Of a DNA stretch of 64,000 nucleotides, positions 51,248 through 60,458 are shown one piece after another. The number at the start of each line of letters is the position of its first letter. Positions within the stretch are counted from its first letter, which is position 1. Under the pieces are notes generated by a model. The model saw only the letters and a list, made by a program, of their open reading frames with translations, was not told the DNA's origin and did not search any database. This DNA is from Clostridiales bacterium. Its GTDB lineage: Bacteria > Bacillota > Clostridia > Christensenellales > Aristaeellaceae. The DNA lies in assembly GCA_004554085.1 (NCBI GenBank), contig SFNY01000004.1, forward strand, positions 1-64,000, given 5' to 3'. A program made the translations under genes and the position numbers.

Positions 51248-53843
51248 ACTGAAGATGTGCGCCTTCGGGCCGTATGCGGGCGCGGAGACGGTGGACTTCT
51301 CCCAGTTCGGCCCCGGCTGCCTGTTTCTGGTGACGGGCGACACCGGCGCGGGCAAGACCTCCATCTTCGACGCCATCAGCTTCGCGCTCTACGGCGAGGC
51401 CTCCGGCCGCACCCGCGAGACGAAGGGCTTTCACAGCGACTTTGCGCCCCGCACTGCAGAGACCTATGTGGAGCTGCGCTTTGAGCACGAAGGGAAGCTG
51501 TACACCGCATGGCGCAGCCCTGCGTACATGGTGCCCAAGCGCGACGGCGGCGGCGAGCGCCTGCACCCCGCCTGGGCGGAGCTGGCGTGCGACGACGGGC
51601 GCAGCTGGAGCTCCGTGCGCGAGGTGAATCAGGCGGTTCGGGAGATCCTTGGCCTGACTGCGGAGCAGTACGCCCAGGTGGTGATGATCGCCCAGGGTGA
51701 GTTCCAGCGCATCCTGCTGGCCGGGAGCGACGAGCGCCGATCTCTTTTGAGCAAGCTCTTCGGCACGGAAATCTATCGGGACATCGAGCAGCGTCTGAAG
51801 GAGCGCAACCGGGAGGCGCTGGCGGAGGTCAACGCCGCGCGGCAGCAGTTCAGCGCCGCGTGCAGCCGGGTGCTGCCGGACGAGGCGGGGGATGGTCTGC
51901 TGGAGCAGCGGATGCAGAGCCCCGAGCGCGCGGACGAGGTGATCGACTTGCTCACAGCGCAAATTAAACGGGAAGCGGAGGCCCACGCTGCGGCGGAGAC
52001 GGAGCTGTCCCGCTTGAACGCGTCGGCGGGCGCGCTGCGGGAGGAGCTGGCGCGCTCGGATGCGCAGAATGCGGGCGTGCTGCGCCTGCGCGAAGTGGTG
52101 CAGCGTCGAAGAACGGCGATGGAGCGCAGGCCGGAGATCGAGCGCATGCAGGCGGAGCTGGACGATGCGGAGCGTGCGGAGCCGCTGCGGGCTGTGGTGG
52201 ATCGTCTGCGTCGGGAGAAGGCGGAGCTGAACCGCCTTTCAGGGGAGCTTCAGGCGGCGAAGCAGAAGTGCGTGCAGACGGAGAAGAATCGTGCGCATGC
52301 GTCTGAAGTGCTGGCTGCGGCGGAAAAGCGGCTTCCTGAACGCGAAAAGCTCAATCTGCGCGCGGAGCAGCTCAACGCGTTGCTTCCGAAATTCAAACAG
52401 GCCCGGGACGCTGCCAGTCTCGCGGAGCGGACGAAGACAGCGGCTGCGCGGGCCATCGGGGAGATGCGGCGCGCCGAGGAGAATTATCAAAAGCTCCACG
52501 CCCTCTACCTCATGGATCAGGCGGGCATCCTTGCGGACGGTTTGCGCGCGGGCGAAGCCTGCCCGGTGTGCGGCTCCACCGAGCACCCGCACCCTGCGGC
52601 ACACATCGAAAATGCTCCGGACAAGGGGTTGGTGGATGCGGCGGCGGAGCAGCAGAGCGCGGCGGCGCGGAATGCGGAGGCGACCTCGGCGGCGAGCGCA
52701 TCGGCCCAGGAGAAGCTCTCTGCGATTCTGGAGGCGCTGGGCGGCGACGCAGCGGAGAACCTTGCACAGCGGGAGCAGGACTTGCGCCGGGAATGCGAGG
52801 AATGCCGCGCCGCAGCGGAGCGCATCCGTTCGGAGCACGCTGCGGCGGATGCCGCGGCGAAGGAGGCGGAGCGCGAAGAAAGCGCTGCCGATGCCCATCT
52901 GGACGCAATTCACTCTGCCTTGCAGCAGCGCAGCGCGTCTACGGAGGAGGCGCGCAACCTCTGGCAGAACGGTCTGGGGGACAGCGGCTTCATCGACGAA
53001 CAAAGCTGGCGGAACGCCCTGCGCACGGACGCGCAGCGCCGGGGTCTACGCAGGAACATCGAAAGCTGGCGCTCCGAGTGTCAGGCGCTTGCCGCCCAGC
53101 AGGCGGATTTGCAGCAGCTGTGGGGCGACAAGCAGAGCGTCGACGTGGGCGCGCTGCGGAGTGCGCTGTCCGAACAGGAGAAACAGATCGCCGCGCTGGA
53201 CGCGCTGGAGCACGCTCTGCTGAACCGCTGCGAACAGAATCGCGCCGCGCTGGCTGCGATTCAGAGCTGCGCGAAGCGGCTCGACCGCGCCCAGGAGAAC
53301 TTCGGCAACGTCAATGTGCTCTATCAGACGGCTGCGGGGCAGCTGGGCGGCGCGAACAAGCTGCCCTTCGAAAACTACATCCTGCAATACTACTTCAGCC
53401 GGGTGATCGCTGCGGCGAACCTGCGCCTGGAGCGCATGTCCGACGGGCGCTACCTGCTGCGCGGCAAGATCGAGGGCGCAGGCAACGCAAAGAGCGGTCT
53501 GGGGCTGCGGGTGCTGGATGCGAACACCAATCACGAGCGCGAGGTCAGCTCCCTCTCCGGCGGCGAGACCTTCGTGGCGTCATTGTCGCTGGCGCTGGGC
53601 TTTGCGGACGTGGTGCAGGCCGAGAGCGGCAGCGTGCGGGTGGACGCGATGTTCATCGACGAGGGCTTCGGTTCGCTGGACGAGGACACCCTGCGCCGCG
53701 CGCTGACCACGCTGGAGAACCTCACCGGCGGCGACCGCCTGGTGGGCGTGATCAGCCACGTGGCAGAGTTGCGAGATCACATCGAGCCCCGCATCGCGGT
53801 GGAAAAGACCATGCGCGGTAGTCGCGTGCGCGTGCAGCCCTGA
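51234..53843 (+). CDS. sbcC: Exonuclease subunit SbcC (Rad50-like ATPase)
   Basis: This 869-residue SMC-like ATPase has an N-terminal Walker A GDTGAGKTS and Q-loop, two long coiled-coil arms, and a zinc hook at CPVCG (443-447) at the apex. The C-terminal signature is SLSGGETFVASLSLALGF, with Walker B DAMFIDEGFGSLD. It dimerises through the hook and controls SbcD. The length is somewhat below the roughly 1050 residues of the E. coli protein, mainly through shorter arms, as is usual in Firmicutes. Confidence 0.95.
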   Translation: MRPIELKMCAFGPYAGAETVDFSQFGPGCLFLVTGDTGAGKTSIFDAISFALYGEASGRTRETKGFHSDFAPRTAETYVELRFEHEGKLYTAWRSPAYMVPKRDGGGERLHPAWAELACDDGRSWSSVREVNQAVREILGLTAEQYAQVVMIAQGEFQRILLAGSDERRSLLSKLFGTEIYRDIEQRLKERNREALAEVNAARQQFSAACSRVLPDEAGDGLLEQRMQSPERADEVIDLLTAQIKREAEAHAAAETELSRLNASAGALREELARSDAQNAGVLRLREVVQRRRTAMERRPEIERMQAELDDAERAEPLRAVVDRLRREKAELNRLSGELQAAKQKCVQTEKNRAHASEVLAAAEKRLPEREKLNLRAEQLNALLPKFKQARDAASLAERTKTAAARAIGEMRRAEENYQKLHALYLMDQAGILADGLRAGEACPVCGSTEHPHPAAHIENAPDKGLVDAAAEQQSAAARNAEATSAASASAQEKLSAILEALGGDAAENLAQREQDLRRECEECRAAAERIRSEHAAADAAAKEAEREESAADAHLDAIHSALQQRSASTEEARNLWQNGLGDSGFIDEQSWRNALRTDAQRRGLRRNIESWRSECQALAAQQADLQQLWGDKQSVDVGALRSALSEQEKQIAALDALEHALLNRCEQNRAALAAIQSCAKRLDRAQENFGNVNVLYQTAAGQLGGANKLPFENYILQYYFSRVIAAANLRLERMSDGRYLLRGKIEGAGNAKSGLGLRVLDANTNHEREVSSLSGGETFVASLSLALGFADVVQAESGSVRVDAMFIDEGFGSLDEDTLRRALTTLENLTGGDRLVGVISHVAELRDHIEPRIAVEKTMRGSRVRVQP

Positions 53844-53857
53844 GGAGGAGAACTGAA

Positions 53858-55186
53858 ATGTTGGTGAAAATTCAGAATGGACGGGTGATCGATCCCGCAA
53901 ACGGCGTGCATGAGGTTCGGGATCTGTGGATTTCGGATGGAAGGGTCGTGGAGCCGGGCGCGCAGCCGGATCGGGTGATCGACGCGGCGGGCTGCGTGGT
54001 GTGCTCGGGCTTCATCGACATCCACATGCACGAGGACCCGGTGTCGGAGGGGCGGATTCAGCCGAACATCTTTTTAACCATGCTGCGCATGGGTGTGACC
54101 ACCGCCGTCGGCGGCAACTGCGGGCTGAACGTGTATGACCCCGTGGAATACCTCGACATCGTGGATCGGGACGGCGCGCCAGTGAACGTTGCGCTCTTTG
54201 CCGGACACGAGTTCTTCCGGCATGCGGCGGGCGGCATGGACCGCTATGCGCCCCTCAGTGAAGCGCAGATCGAACAGCTGTGCCGGGGCATCGGGGCTGC
54301 GCTGGCGGGCGGCTGCGTCGGGCTGTCGCTGGGGTTGCGCTACGTGCCGGGCACGGACGCGCGGGAGCTGAAAGCGGCGCTGGACTGCTGCGTGCCGCTG
54401 GGGCGGCAGGTCTCCGTGCACCTGCGGGACGATGCGGATCAGGTGTTTGCGGCCATCGACGAGGTGGCCCAGCCCTGCCGTGAACGAAAGCTGCGCTTGC
54501 AGATTTCCCACATTGGCTCCATGGCGGGCTTCGGGCAGATGGAGACGGCGTTCAGGCAGATCGACGATTATCGCGCCGGAGGTCTGGACGTGGCCTGCGA
54601 CTGCTATCCCTACTTCGCCTTCTCCACCCGCATCGGCGAGACCACCTACGACGACGGCTGGCTGGAGCGCTACCACTGCGATTATGGCGCGTGCCGCATG
54701 ACCGAGGGCAAGTATACCGGACAGGCATGCACCGCCGAGACCTTTGCGGAGGTTCGCAGGGACTTCCCGGAGTGCATCACCGTCTGCAACGTCATGCGCG
54801 AGGAGGACGTGCGCATGGCGCTGGCCCATCCCTGGGTGATGCCCGCCTCGGACGGCCTGCTGGACGGAGACGCGGGGCATCCTCGTGCGGCGGGCACCTT
54901 CCCACGCTACCTGCGCGAATTTGCCGGAAATGATCTATATGAAGGCATTCGCAAGTGCAGCGCCCTGCCCGCACAGCGCTTGGGCCTTGCCAACAAGGGT
55001 TGCCTGAGCGTCGGCGCGGATGCGGACGTGGTGATCTTTCGCCCGGATGCGCTGCGGGATCGGGCAACCTTCGACGAACCCACCCTCGCACCCGAGGGGA
55101 TCGAGTGGGTGTTCATCGCCGGAGAACCTGCGCTCCACCGGGGAGAGTTGCTCAATGCAAGCCTGGGCCGCGCGGTGCGTGCGTAG
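53858..55186 (+). CDS. D-aminoacylase family amidohydrolase
   Basis: This 442-residue amidohydrolase has the metal-binding HMHEDP motif, GGNCG, a C-terminal PASDG and HPRAAGTFPRYLREF, all typical of N-acyl-D-amino-acid deacylases. It probably releases D-amino acids from N-acylated forms such as cell-wall breakdown products. GAGGAGGAG precedes the start, 15 bases after sbcC, so it may be cotranscribed with the nuclease genes, although a functional link is not evident. Confidence 0.87.
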   Translation: MLVKIQNGRVIDPANGVHEVRDLWISDGRVVEPGAQPDRVIDAAGCVVCSGFIDIHMHEDPVSEGRIQPNIFLTMLRMGVTTAVGGNCGLNVYDPVEYLDIVDRDGAPVNVALFAGHEFFRHAAGGMDRYAPLSEAQIEQLCRGIGAALAGGCVGLSLGLRYVPGTDARELKAALDCCVPLGRQVSVHLRDDADQVFAAIDEVAQPCRERKLRLQISHIGSMAGFGQMETAFRQIDDYRAGGLDVACDCYPYFAFSTRIGETTYDDGWLERYHCDYGACRMTEGKYTGQACTAETFAEVRRDFPECITVCNVMREEDVRMALAHPWVMPASDGLLDGDAGHPRAAGTFPRYLREFAGNDLYEGIRKCSALPAQRLGLANKGCLSVGADADVVIFRPDALRDRATFDEPTLAPEGIEWVFIAGEPALHRGELLNASLGRAVRA

Positions 55187-55203
55187 TTTGGAGGGAAATG
55201 CAA

Positions 55204-55641
55204 GTGGAGATACTGGCCGGACTGACGGATAAAAACGACAAGGCTGCCTGTGCGCTGGCGGAGCGGATCGTCGCGGAGAGCCGGGAGACGAACGCGTGGT
55301 ACGAATATCTGGATGACTTTGCCGCGCTGCTGGAGCATCCGAAGTCCTATGTGCGGAACCGGGCGCTGCACATCCTCGCAGCAAATGCGCGCTGGGATGC
55401 AGAAAACCGCCTGGATGCGGTTCTGCCTACCTTCCTTTCGCACATCACGGATGACAAGCCCATCACGGCGCGGCAGTGCGTTCAGGCGCTGGCGGAGCTG
55501 GGAACGGCGAAGCCGCAGTACATCCCTGAGATCCTGCGGAGCCTGGAGAGCGCTGACCTGAGCAAGTACAAAGGCAGCATGCGTCCGCTAATCGAGCGGG
55601 ACATTGCGGCGACGATCGAAGCATTGAAAAACCGAAAATGA
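55204..55641 (+). CDS. Small HEAT-repeat-like protein of unknown function
   Basis: This 145-residue helical protein has short repeated helices (YEYLDDFAALLEHPKSYVRN, RALHILAANARW, ARQCVQALAELG) that resemble HEAT/armadillo repeats. Such proteins are usually binding scaffolds. The GTG start at 55204 is eight bases after GGAGGG; the ATG at 55198 is only two bases from it, so either is possible. It follows the D-aminoacylase gene by about 17 bases. Confidence 0.7.
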   Translation: MEILAGLTDKNDKAACALAERIVAESRETNAWYEYLDDFAALLEHPKSYVRNRALHILAANARWDAENRLDAVLPTFLSHITDDKPITARQCVQALAELGTAKPQYIPEILRSLESADLSKYKGSMRPLIERDIAATIEALKNRK

Positions 55642-55652
55642 CACAGCAAGAA

Positions 55653-55682
55653 GCCCGCAGATCGTGTTGATGATCTGCGGGC
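55653..55682. terminator. Bidirectional hairpin between convergent genes
   Basis: GCCCGCAGATC and GATCTGCGGGC form a perfect 11-bp stem with an 8-base loop. The minus-strand side is followed by TTCTTGCTG. It separates the HEAT-like gene from nfnB. Confidence 0.78.
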
Positions 55683-55697
55683 CAATTCTATATTGAA

Positions 55698-57122
55698 TTA
55701 CTTCTTGCTCTTGATGTACTCGTCGATGGCGGCGGCGGCGTTCTTGCCCGCGCCCATGGCGAGAATGACGGTGGCCGCGCCGGTGACGGCGTCACCGCCG
55801 GCGTACACGCCCTCGCGGCTGGTCAGGCCGTCTTCACCCTGGGTGACGATGCAGCCGTGCTTGTTGGTGTCCAGACCGGGGGTGGTGGAGCGGATCAGCG
55901 GGTTCGGGCTGGTGCCCAGCGCCATGATCATGGTGTCGATGTCCAGGACGAACTCGCTGCCTTCCTTGACGATGGGGCGACGGCGGCCGGACGCATCGGG
56001 CTCGCCCAGCTCCATCTCGACGCACTTCATGCCGATGACCTCGCCATTGCGGGGATCGCGGGGATCGTCGGGATTGTTGTAGCCCAGCACCTCGACGGGG
56101 TTGGTGAGGGTCTTGAAGATGATGCCCTCCTCCTCGGCGTGCTCGACCTCTTCGCGACGGGCGGGCAGCTCGGCCATGCCGCGGCGATAGACGATGTAGA
56201 CCTCGTCCGCGCCCAGGCGCTTTGCACAGCGGGCGGCATCCATGGCGACGTTGCCGCCGCCGACCACGGCGACCTTCTTGCTGTGCTTGATGGGGGTCTT
56301 GGAGTCGTCCTTGTAGGCCTTCATCAGGTTGATGCGGGTCAGGAACTCGTTCGCGGAGTACACGCCCTTGAGGGACTCGCCCGGGATGCCCATGAAGCGG
56401 GGCAGGCCTGCGCCGGAGCCGATGAACACGGCCTCGTTGCCCATCTCGAACAGCTCGTCCACGGTCAGCACCTTGCCGATGACCATGTCGGTCTCGATGT
56501 CCACGCCCATCGCCTTGAGGTTGTCGACCTCCTTGTTGACGATGGCCTTGGGCAGACGGAACTCCGGAATGCCGTAGGACAGCACGCCGCCGGCGATGTG
56601 CAGCGCCTCGTAGACGGTGACCTTGTAGCCCAGGCGGGCCAGATCGCCCGCGCAGGTCAGACCCGCAGGGCCGGCGCCGATGACGGCGACCTTGTGGCCG
56701 TTGGATGCGGGGGCCTTGGGGGCCTCGGTGGAATGCTCGCGGTGCCAGTCGGCGACGAAGCGCTCCAGGCGGCCGATGCCAACCGGTTCGCCCTTGACGC
56801 CGCGAACGCACTTGGATTCGCACTGGGTCTCCTGGGGGCAGACGCGGCCGCAGACTGCCGGCAGGGAGGACTGCTTGTTCAGGATTTCAAACGCGCCCTC
56901 GATGTCCTCGTTGGCGACGCGCTCGATGAAGGAGGGGATGTCGATGTTCACCGGGCAGGCAGACACGCAGGGCTTGTTCTTGCAGTGCAGGCAGCGGCGG
57001 GCTTCGCCGATGGCCATTTCATAGGTATAACCGGTGGCCACTTCCTCGAACACCTTGTTGCGATAGTCGGGTGCGAGGGAGGGCATCGGGCACTTGGTCA
57101 GGCTCATATTCTTCTTAGCCAT
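55698..57122 (-). CDS. nfnB: NfnB / glutamate synthase small-subunit-like flavoprotein
   Basis: This 474-residue protein has two N-terminal [4Fe-4S] motifs (Cys44, 47, 52, 56 in CLHCKNKPCVSACP, and Cys91, 95, 101, 105 in CGRVCPQETQCESKC). An FAD site (VAVIGAGPAGLTCA) and an NAD(P)H site (VAVVGGGNVAMDAAR) follow. Next to an NfnA-like gene it is best read as the large subunit of NADH-dependent ferredoxin:NADP oxidoreductase, which balances NADH, NADPH and ferredoxin by electron bifurcation. A glutamate synthase small-subunit role is the alternative name for the same fold. Confidence 0.88.
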   Translation of the reverse strand: MAKKNMSLTKCPMPSLAPDYRNKVFEEVATGYTYEMAIGEARRCLHCKNKPCVSACPVNIDIPSFIERVANEDIEGAFEILNKQSSLPAVCGRVCPQETQCESKCVRGVKGEPVGIGRLERFVADWHREHSTEAPKAPASNGHKVAVIGAGPAGLTCAGDLARLGYKVTVYEALHIAGGVLSYGIPEFRLPKAIVNKEVDNLKAMGVDIETDMVIGKVLTVDELFEMGNEAVFIGSGAGLPRFMGIPGESLKGVYSANEFLTRINLMKAYKDDSKTPIKHSKKVAVVGGGNVAMDAARCAKRLGADEVYIVYRRGMAELPARREEVEHAEEEGIIFKTLTNPVEVLGYNNPDDPRDPRNGEVIGMKCVEMELGEPDASGRRRPIVKEGSEFVLDIDTMIMALGTSPNPLIRSTTPGLDTNKHGCIVTQGEDGLTSREGVYAGGDAVTGAATVILAMGAGKNAAAAIDEYIKSKK

Positions 57123-57874
57123 GTTACTCGGCCTCCTTCTTGAGCAGGTTGCAGGTCTCTTCGCGCTTGTGGCCCTCGAAATCGCGGTACATTGCGCCGC
57201 GCTTCATGGCCTCGTCCCGTGCCGTCGATCATGATGGGGTTCATGGACACGACGGTCTTGACGCCGTACTTCTTGGTGGTCAGGCAGACGAATTTCATCA
57301 TGATGACGGGGCCGATGGCGATGACTTCATCATAGTTCTCGCCCGCGACGATCTGCTCCTCCAGCGGCACGGTCACAACGCCCTTGCGGCCGTAGCTGCC
57401 GTCGTCGGTCATCATGAAAATCTTGTCGGAGCAGGCCTTGAATTCGTCCTCCAGGATGACCAGATCCTTGCAGCGGAAGCCGACGAAGGAGTGCACCTCT
57501 GCGCCCGCGTCGTGCAGGGCCTTGGCGACCGGATACGCGATGGCGCAGCCCACGCCGCCGCCGACCACGGCGACCTTCTTCAGACCCTCGATCTCGGTGG
57601 GCTTGCCCAGCGGTCCGACGAAGTCCTGAATGTACTCGCCCTGCTGCTTGGCGTTGAGCTCCATGGTGGTGCCGCCGACGATCTGGAAGATGATGTCAAC
57701 GGTGCCCGCTTCGAGGTCACAGCCTGCGACGGTCAGCGGAATGCGCTCGCCGTCCTCGCTGACGCGGAGGATGACAAACTGGCCGGCCTTGGCCTTGCGT
57801 GCAACCATCGGCGCTTCGATGGACATGCGCGTGACCGTCGGATTCAGTTCCTGCTTCTTGACGATCTTAAACAT
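57104..57874 (-). CDS. nfnA: NfnA / dihydroorotate dehydrogenase electron-transfer subunit-like, C-terminus disrupted
   Basis: The first 219 or so residues are a normal FAD/NAD-binding subunit (VGPLGKPTEIEG, VAVVGGGVGCAIAYPVAKAL, SMNPIMIDGTG). Immediately after DGTG the family has the [2Fe-2S] motif (CGGC and further Cys). Here that is missing and the frame shifts. The native end, DEAMKRGAMYRDFEGHKREE and on to LLKKEAE with its TAA, is still encoded one frame over (57212-57125), abutting nfnB. About 30 codons have been deleted near 57213-57219. The open frame runs on for about 36 unrelated residues into nfnB. This is a damaged gene or an assembly error. The start at 57874 is MFKIVKKQEL. Confidence 0.85.
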   Translation of the reverse strand: MFKIVKKQELNPTVTRMSIEAPMVARKAKAGQFVILRVSEDGERIPLTVAGCDLEAGTVDIIFQIVGGTTMELNAKQQGEYIQDFVGPLGKPTEIEGLKKVAVVGGGVGCAIAYPVAKALHDAGAEVHSFVGFRCKDLVILEDEFKACSDKIFMMTDDGSYGRKGVVTVPLEEQIVAGENYDEVIAIGPVIMMKFVCLTTKKYGVKTVVSMNPIMIDGTGRGHEARRNVPRFRGPQARRDLQPAQEGGRVTWLRRI

Positions 57875-57951
57875 AAAACCCCTCTTCTCTTGTCTGGACT
57901 TGTTGCGGTAGTATGAAAAGGGCACAAAATGCGCCTGTATACTCGTTTCCT

Positions 57952-57980
57952 ATACTATCACACAATCCGCAAAAATGCAA
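57952..57980 (-). promoter_or_regulatory. Sigma-A promoter of nfnAB
   Basis: On the minus strand TTGCAT (57980-57975) and TAGTAT (57957-57952) are 17 bp apart, about 80 bp before the nfnA start. Confidence 0.72.
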
Positions 57981-58010
57981 GAAAATTGCACGGTGACACA
58001 AACAATTAAA

Positions 58011-58056
58011 GCGCGCCGAAACTTATACGCCGCGTGGCGGGAGGTTCCGGCGCGCC
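58011..58056 (-). terminator. Terminator of folC
   Basis: On the minus strand GCGCGCCGGAAC pairs with GTTTCGGCGCGC (one mismatch) and TTTAATTG follows. It begins nine bases after the folC stop codon. Confidence 0.7.
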
Positions 58057-58064
58057 ATAGCGCG

Positions 58065-59336
58065 TCAATCGATCTGATTCAGTGCTTCGCAGATCGCGGA
58101 GATCATGTACAGCGAACCGCAGGCGCACACCACGCCGTCGGGGCCCGCGTGCTCGATGGCGGTCTTAACGCCCTCGGAAACGCTTACACAGGCGCACACC
58201 GGCAGATTGTAGCGCTCCAGATGGCGGGCAAGATCCTCTGCGGGCAGGGAGCGGGGGTTGTCGGGAGTGACGGTGACGAACTCCTTTGCGAAGGGAGCCA
58301 GCATGCGGAACATCTCGCCGTAGTCCTTGTCGGCCATGCAGCCGTTCAGGAAGGTGAGCTTCCTGCCGGGCAGATAGTCCCGGATGGCGCGCACCAGCGC
58401 CTCGAGGCACTGGGCGTTGTGGCCGCCGTCGATGATGAACAGCGGATGCTTGCGCATGAGCTGGAAGCGCCCCGGCCAGCTGACCTTCTCAAGGCCCGCA
58501 CGGATGGCGCTTTCGGGGATGCACCAGCCCTTATTCCGCAGGGTCTCCAGCGCGGTCAGCACCGTGCAGGCGTTGTGCAGCTGGTGCTCGCCCAGCAGCG
58601 GGATGTGCAGGCCCTTCAGCTCCTTCCAGTTGAATACCTGCCCCTCCAGTCCGTGGGACACGGGGGTGAGCGCATCCATGGAGGCGCGGTGCAGGCGCGC
58701 GCAGTGATCCTCACAGCTGCGGCGGATCACGTCCTCCACGCCCGGCTCCTGCGCATAGAGCACGCAGTCGCAGCCGTCCTTGATGATGCCGGCCTTGGCC
58801 TGGGCGATCTCCTCCACCGTGTTGCCCAGCACCTGCATGTGGTCCAGGCCGATGTTCACGATCACGGCCGCCTCCGGCGCGTCGATCACGTTGGTGGAGT
58901 CCAGCTCGCCGCCCAGGCCCACCTCCAGCACCACGATCTCGCAGGCGTGGCGGGCGAAGTACTCCATGGCGATGCAGGTGACCAGCTCGAACTCGGTGGG
59001 GTGTTCCTGCATGGACTCCGCCAGCGGCTGTACGTATTCGGTGATTTCAGACAGCTCCCCGTCGGAGATCTCCTGACCGCAGACCTGCATGCGCTCGTTG
59101 AAGCGAAGGATGTAGGGCGAGGTGTACAGGCCGGTGCGGTAGCCGGCCTCCCGCAGCACGCGCTCCAGCATGGCGGCGGTGGAGCCCTTGCCGTTGGTGC
59201 CGGCGATGTGGATGAACTTCAGCTTCTTTTCCGGGTTGCCCATCTTTGCCAGTAGCTCGCGGGTGCGGCCCAGGCCCGGGCGCACGCCCATCCAGCAGAT
59301 GCTGTGTATGTATTTCAGCGCTTCATTGACGTTCAA
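58065..59336 (-). CDS. folC: Folylpolyglutamate synthase
   Basis: This 423-residue ligase adds glutamate residues to folates, and in some bacteria also makes dihydrofolate. It has the P-loop IAGTNGKGSTAA, GLGGELDSTNV, the lid-region VNIGLDH and C-terminal IIDGGHNAQC. The TTG start at 59336 is eight bases after AAGG. A good promoter (59416-59388) lies inside the much longer open frame upstream, which rules out an earlier start. It is a neighbour of the folate transporter FolT on the other strand. Confidence 0.92.
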   Translation of the reverse strand: MNVNEALKYIHSICWMGVRPGLGRTRELLAKMGNPEKKLKFIHIAGTNGKGSTAAMLERVLREAGYRTGLYTSPYILRFNERMQVCGQEISDGELSEITEYVQPLAESMQEHPTEFELVTCIAMEYFARHACEIVVLEVGLGGELDSTNVIDAPEAAVIVNIGLDHMQVLGNTVEEIAQAKAGIIKDGCDCVLYAQEPGVEDVIRRSCEDHCARLHRASMDALTPVSHGLEGQVFNWKELKGLHIPLLGEHQLHNACTVLTALETLRNKGWCIPESAIRAGLEKVSWPGRFQLMRKHPLFIIDGGHNAQCLEALVRAIRDYLPGRKLTFLNGCMADKDYGEMFRMLAPFAKEFVTVTPDNPRSLPAEDLARHLERYNLPVCACVSVSEGVKTAIEHAGPDGVVCACGSLYMISAICEALNQID

Positions 59337-59387
59337 TGTGGATACCTTCTCTCGATCGTATGCATTGTTTTTCGGTTTGCCCAGTCG

Positions 59388-59416
59388 ATTATACCGTGTT
59401 TGCCGCCCTTTTGCAA
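59388..59416 (-). promoter_or_regulatory. Sigma-A promoter of folC
   Basis: On the minus strand TTGCAA (59416-59411) and TATAAT (59393-59388) are 17 bp apart, about 50 bp before the TTG start. Confidence 0.85.
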
Positions 59417-59448
59417 TCCCGAACCGGCGGAATTTGCCCCCTTTCGAC

Positions 59449-59477
59449 TTGAACTTAACGGAGCATATCATTATAAT
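59449..59477 (+). promoter_or_regulatory. Sigma-A promoter of the aldolase gene
   Basis: TTGAAC (59449-59454) and TATAAT (59472-59477) are 17 bp apart. The promoter diverges from the folC promoter. Confidence 0.85.
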
Positions 59478-59528
59478 ATTCACGGATATGGACGCGCTTG
59501 TGCGCAAAGAGAAAGGAAATGACGGGAT

Positions 59529-60368
59529 ATGGCACTCTATACGATGAAAGAACTGCTTCAGGACGCGCAGGAGAAGAAGTACGGCGTGGGCTTTTTCAAT
59601 ACCTTCAACATGGACATGGTGCGCGCGGTGATCCGCGCCGCCGAGGAGAGTTCCTCCCCGGTGATCATCGGCACGGCGGAGGTGCTGCTGAAGTACGGCT
59701 CCTTCGATATGATTACGCCCGTGATGCTGGAGGCCGCGCGCCGATCGAAGGTGCCGGTGGCGGTGCATCTGGACCACGGCTACAGCTACGATGTGATCAT
59801 GCAGGCGCTGCGCTGGGGCTACGGCTCCGTGATGTACGACGGCACCCGTGAGGCGGATCACGCGGACAACGTGCGCAACTCCGCGCAGCTGGCCCGCACC
59901 TGCCACGCCATGGGCGTTGGCCTGGAATGCGAGCTGGGCAGCGTGGGCGGACTGGCCGATGCTGCGGGCAAGGTGGATCAGATGGCCTACACCGATCCCA
60001 ATGACGCGCGCGACTTCATCGAAAAGACCAACGCGGACTTCCTGGCGGTGTCCATCGGCACCCAGCACGGGGTCTACAAGGCCACGCCGAAGCTGGATCT
60101 GAACCGCCTGGCGGAGATCCACGCGGCGGTGGACGTCCCGCTGGTGCTCCACGGCGGCTCCGGCCTCTCCGACGACGACTTCCGCAACACGATCTCCGGC
60201 GGCATCCGCAAGGTCAACGTGTACACCGATATCATCCTGGCGGCCAAGGCGGCCATCCATGCCGACGGGGACGAGGCCTATGGAGACGCGCTGCTGCGCG
60301 CCCAGGACGCGATGAAGGAGGCCACGGCCGTCAAGCTGCAGCTGTTCGGCAGCGCTGGCAGGGCTTGA
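59529..60368 (+). CDS. Class II fructose/ketose-bisphosphate aldolase
   Basis: This 279-residue zinc aldolase has the catalytic-region VHLDHGYSYD (Asp82, zinc-ligand His83), GTQHGVYK and HGGSGLSDDDF (further zinc and phosphate ligands). It splits a ketose-1,6-bisphosphate to dihydroxyacetone phosphate and an aldehyde. Fructose-1,6-bisphosphate is the default; tagatose- or other ketose-bisphosphates are possible in this family. It has its own promoter and stands alone. Confidence 0.92.
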   Translation: MALYTMKELLQDAQEKKYGVGFFNTFNMDMVRAVIRAAEESSSPVIIGTAEVLLKYGSFDMITPVMLEAARRSKVPVAVHLDHGYSYDVIMQALRWGYGSVMYDGTREADHADNVRNSAQLARTCHAMGVGLECELGSVGGLADAAGKVDQMAYTDPNDARDFIEKTNADFLAVSIGTQHGVYKATPKLDLNRLAEIHAAVDVPLVLHGGSGLSDDDFRNTISGGIRKVNVYTDIILAAKAAIHADGDEAYGDALLRAQDAMKEATAVKLQLFGSAGRA

Positions 60369-60423
60369 CGCCGCAAAGAGGCGCGCTTTCTGACATATTT
60401 TGCCGGAAACTGTCAATTGCATA

Positions 60424-60452
60424 TTGTGTTTTCCGCAATGTGGGTATATAAT
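60424..60452 (+). promoter_or_regulatory. Promoter of the folT riboswitch transcript
   Basis: TTGTGT (60424-60429) and TATAAT (60447-60452) are 17 bp apart. Transcription should begin near 60459, at the 5' edge of the riboswitch. Confidence 0.75.
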
Positions 60453-60458
60453 GGTGGG

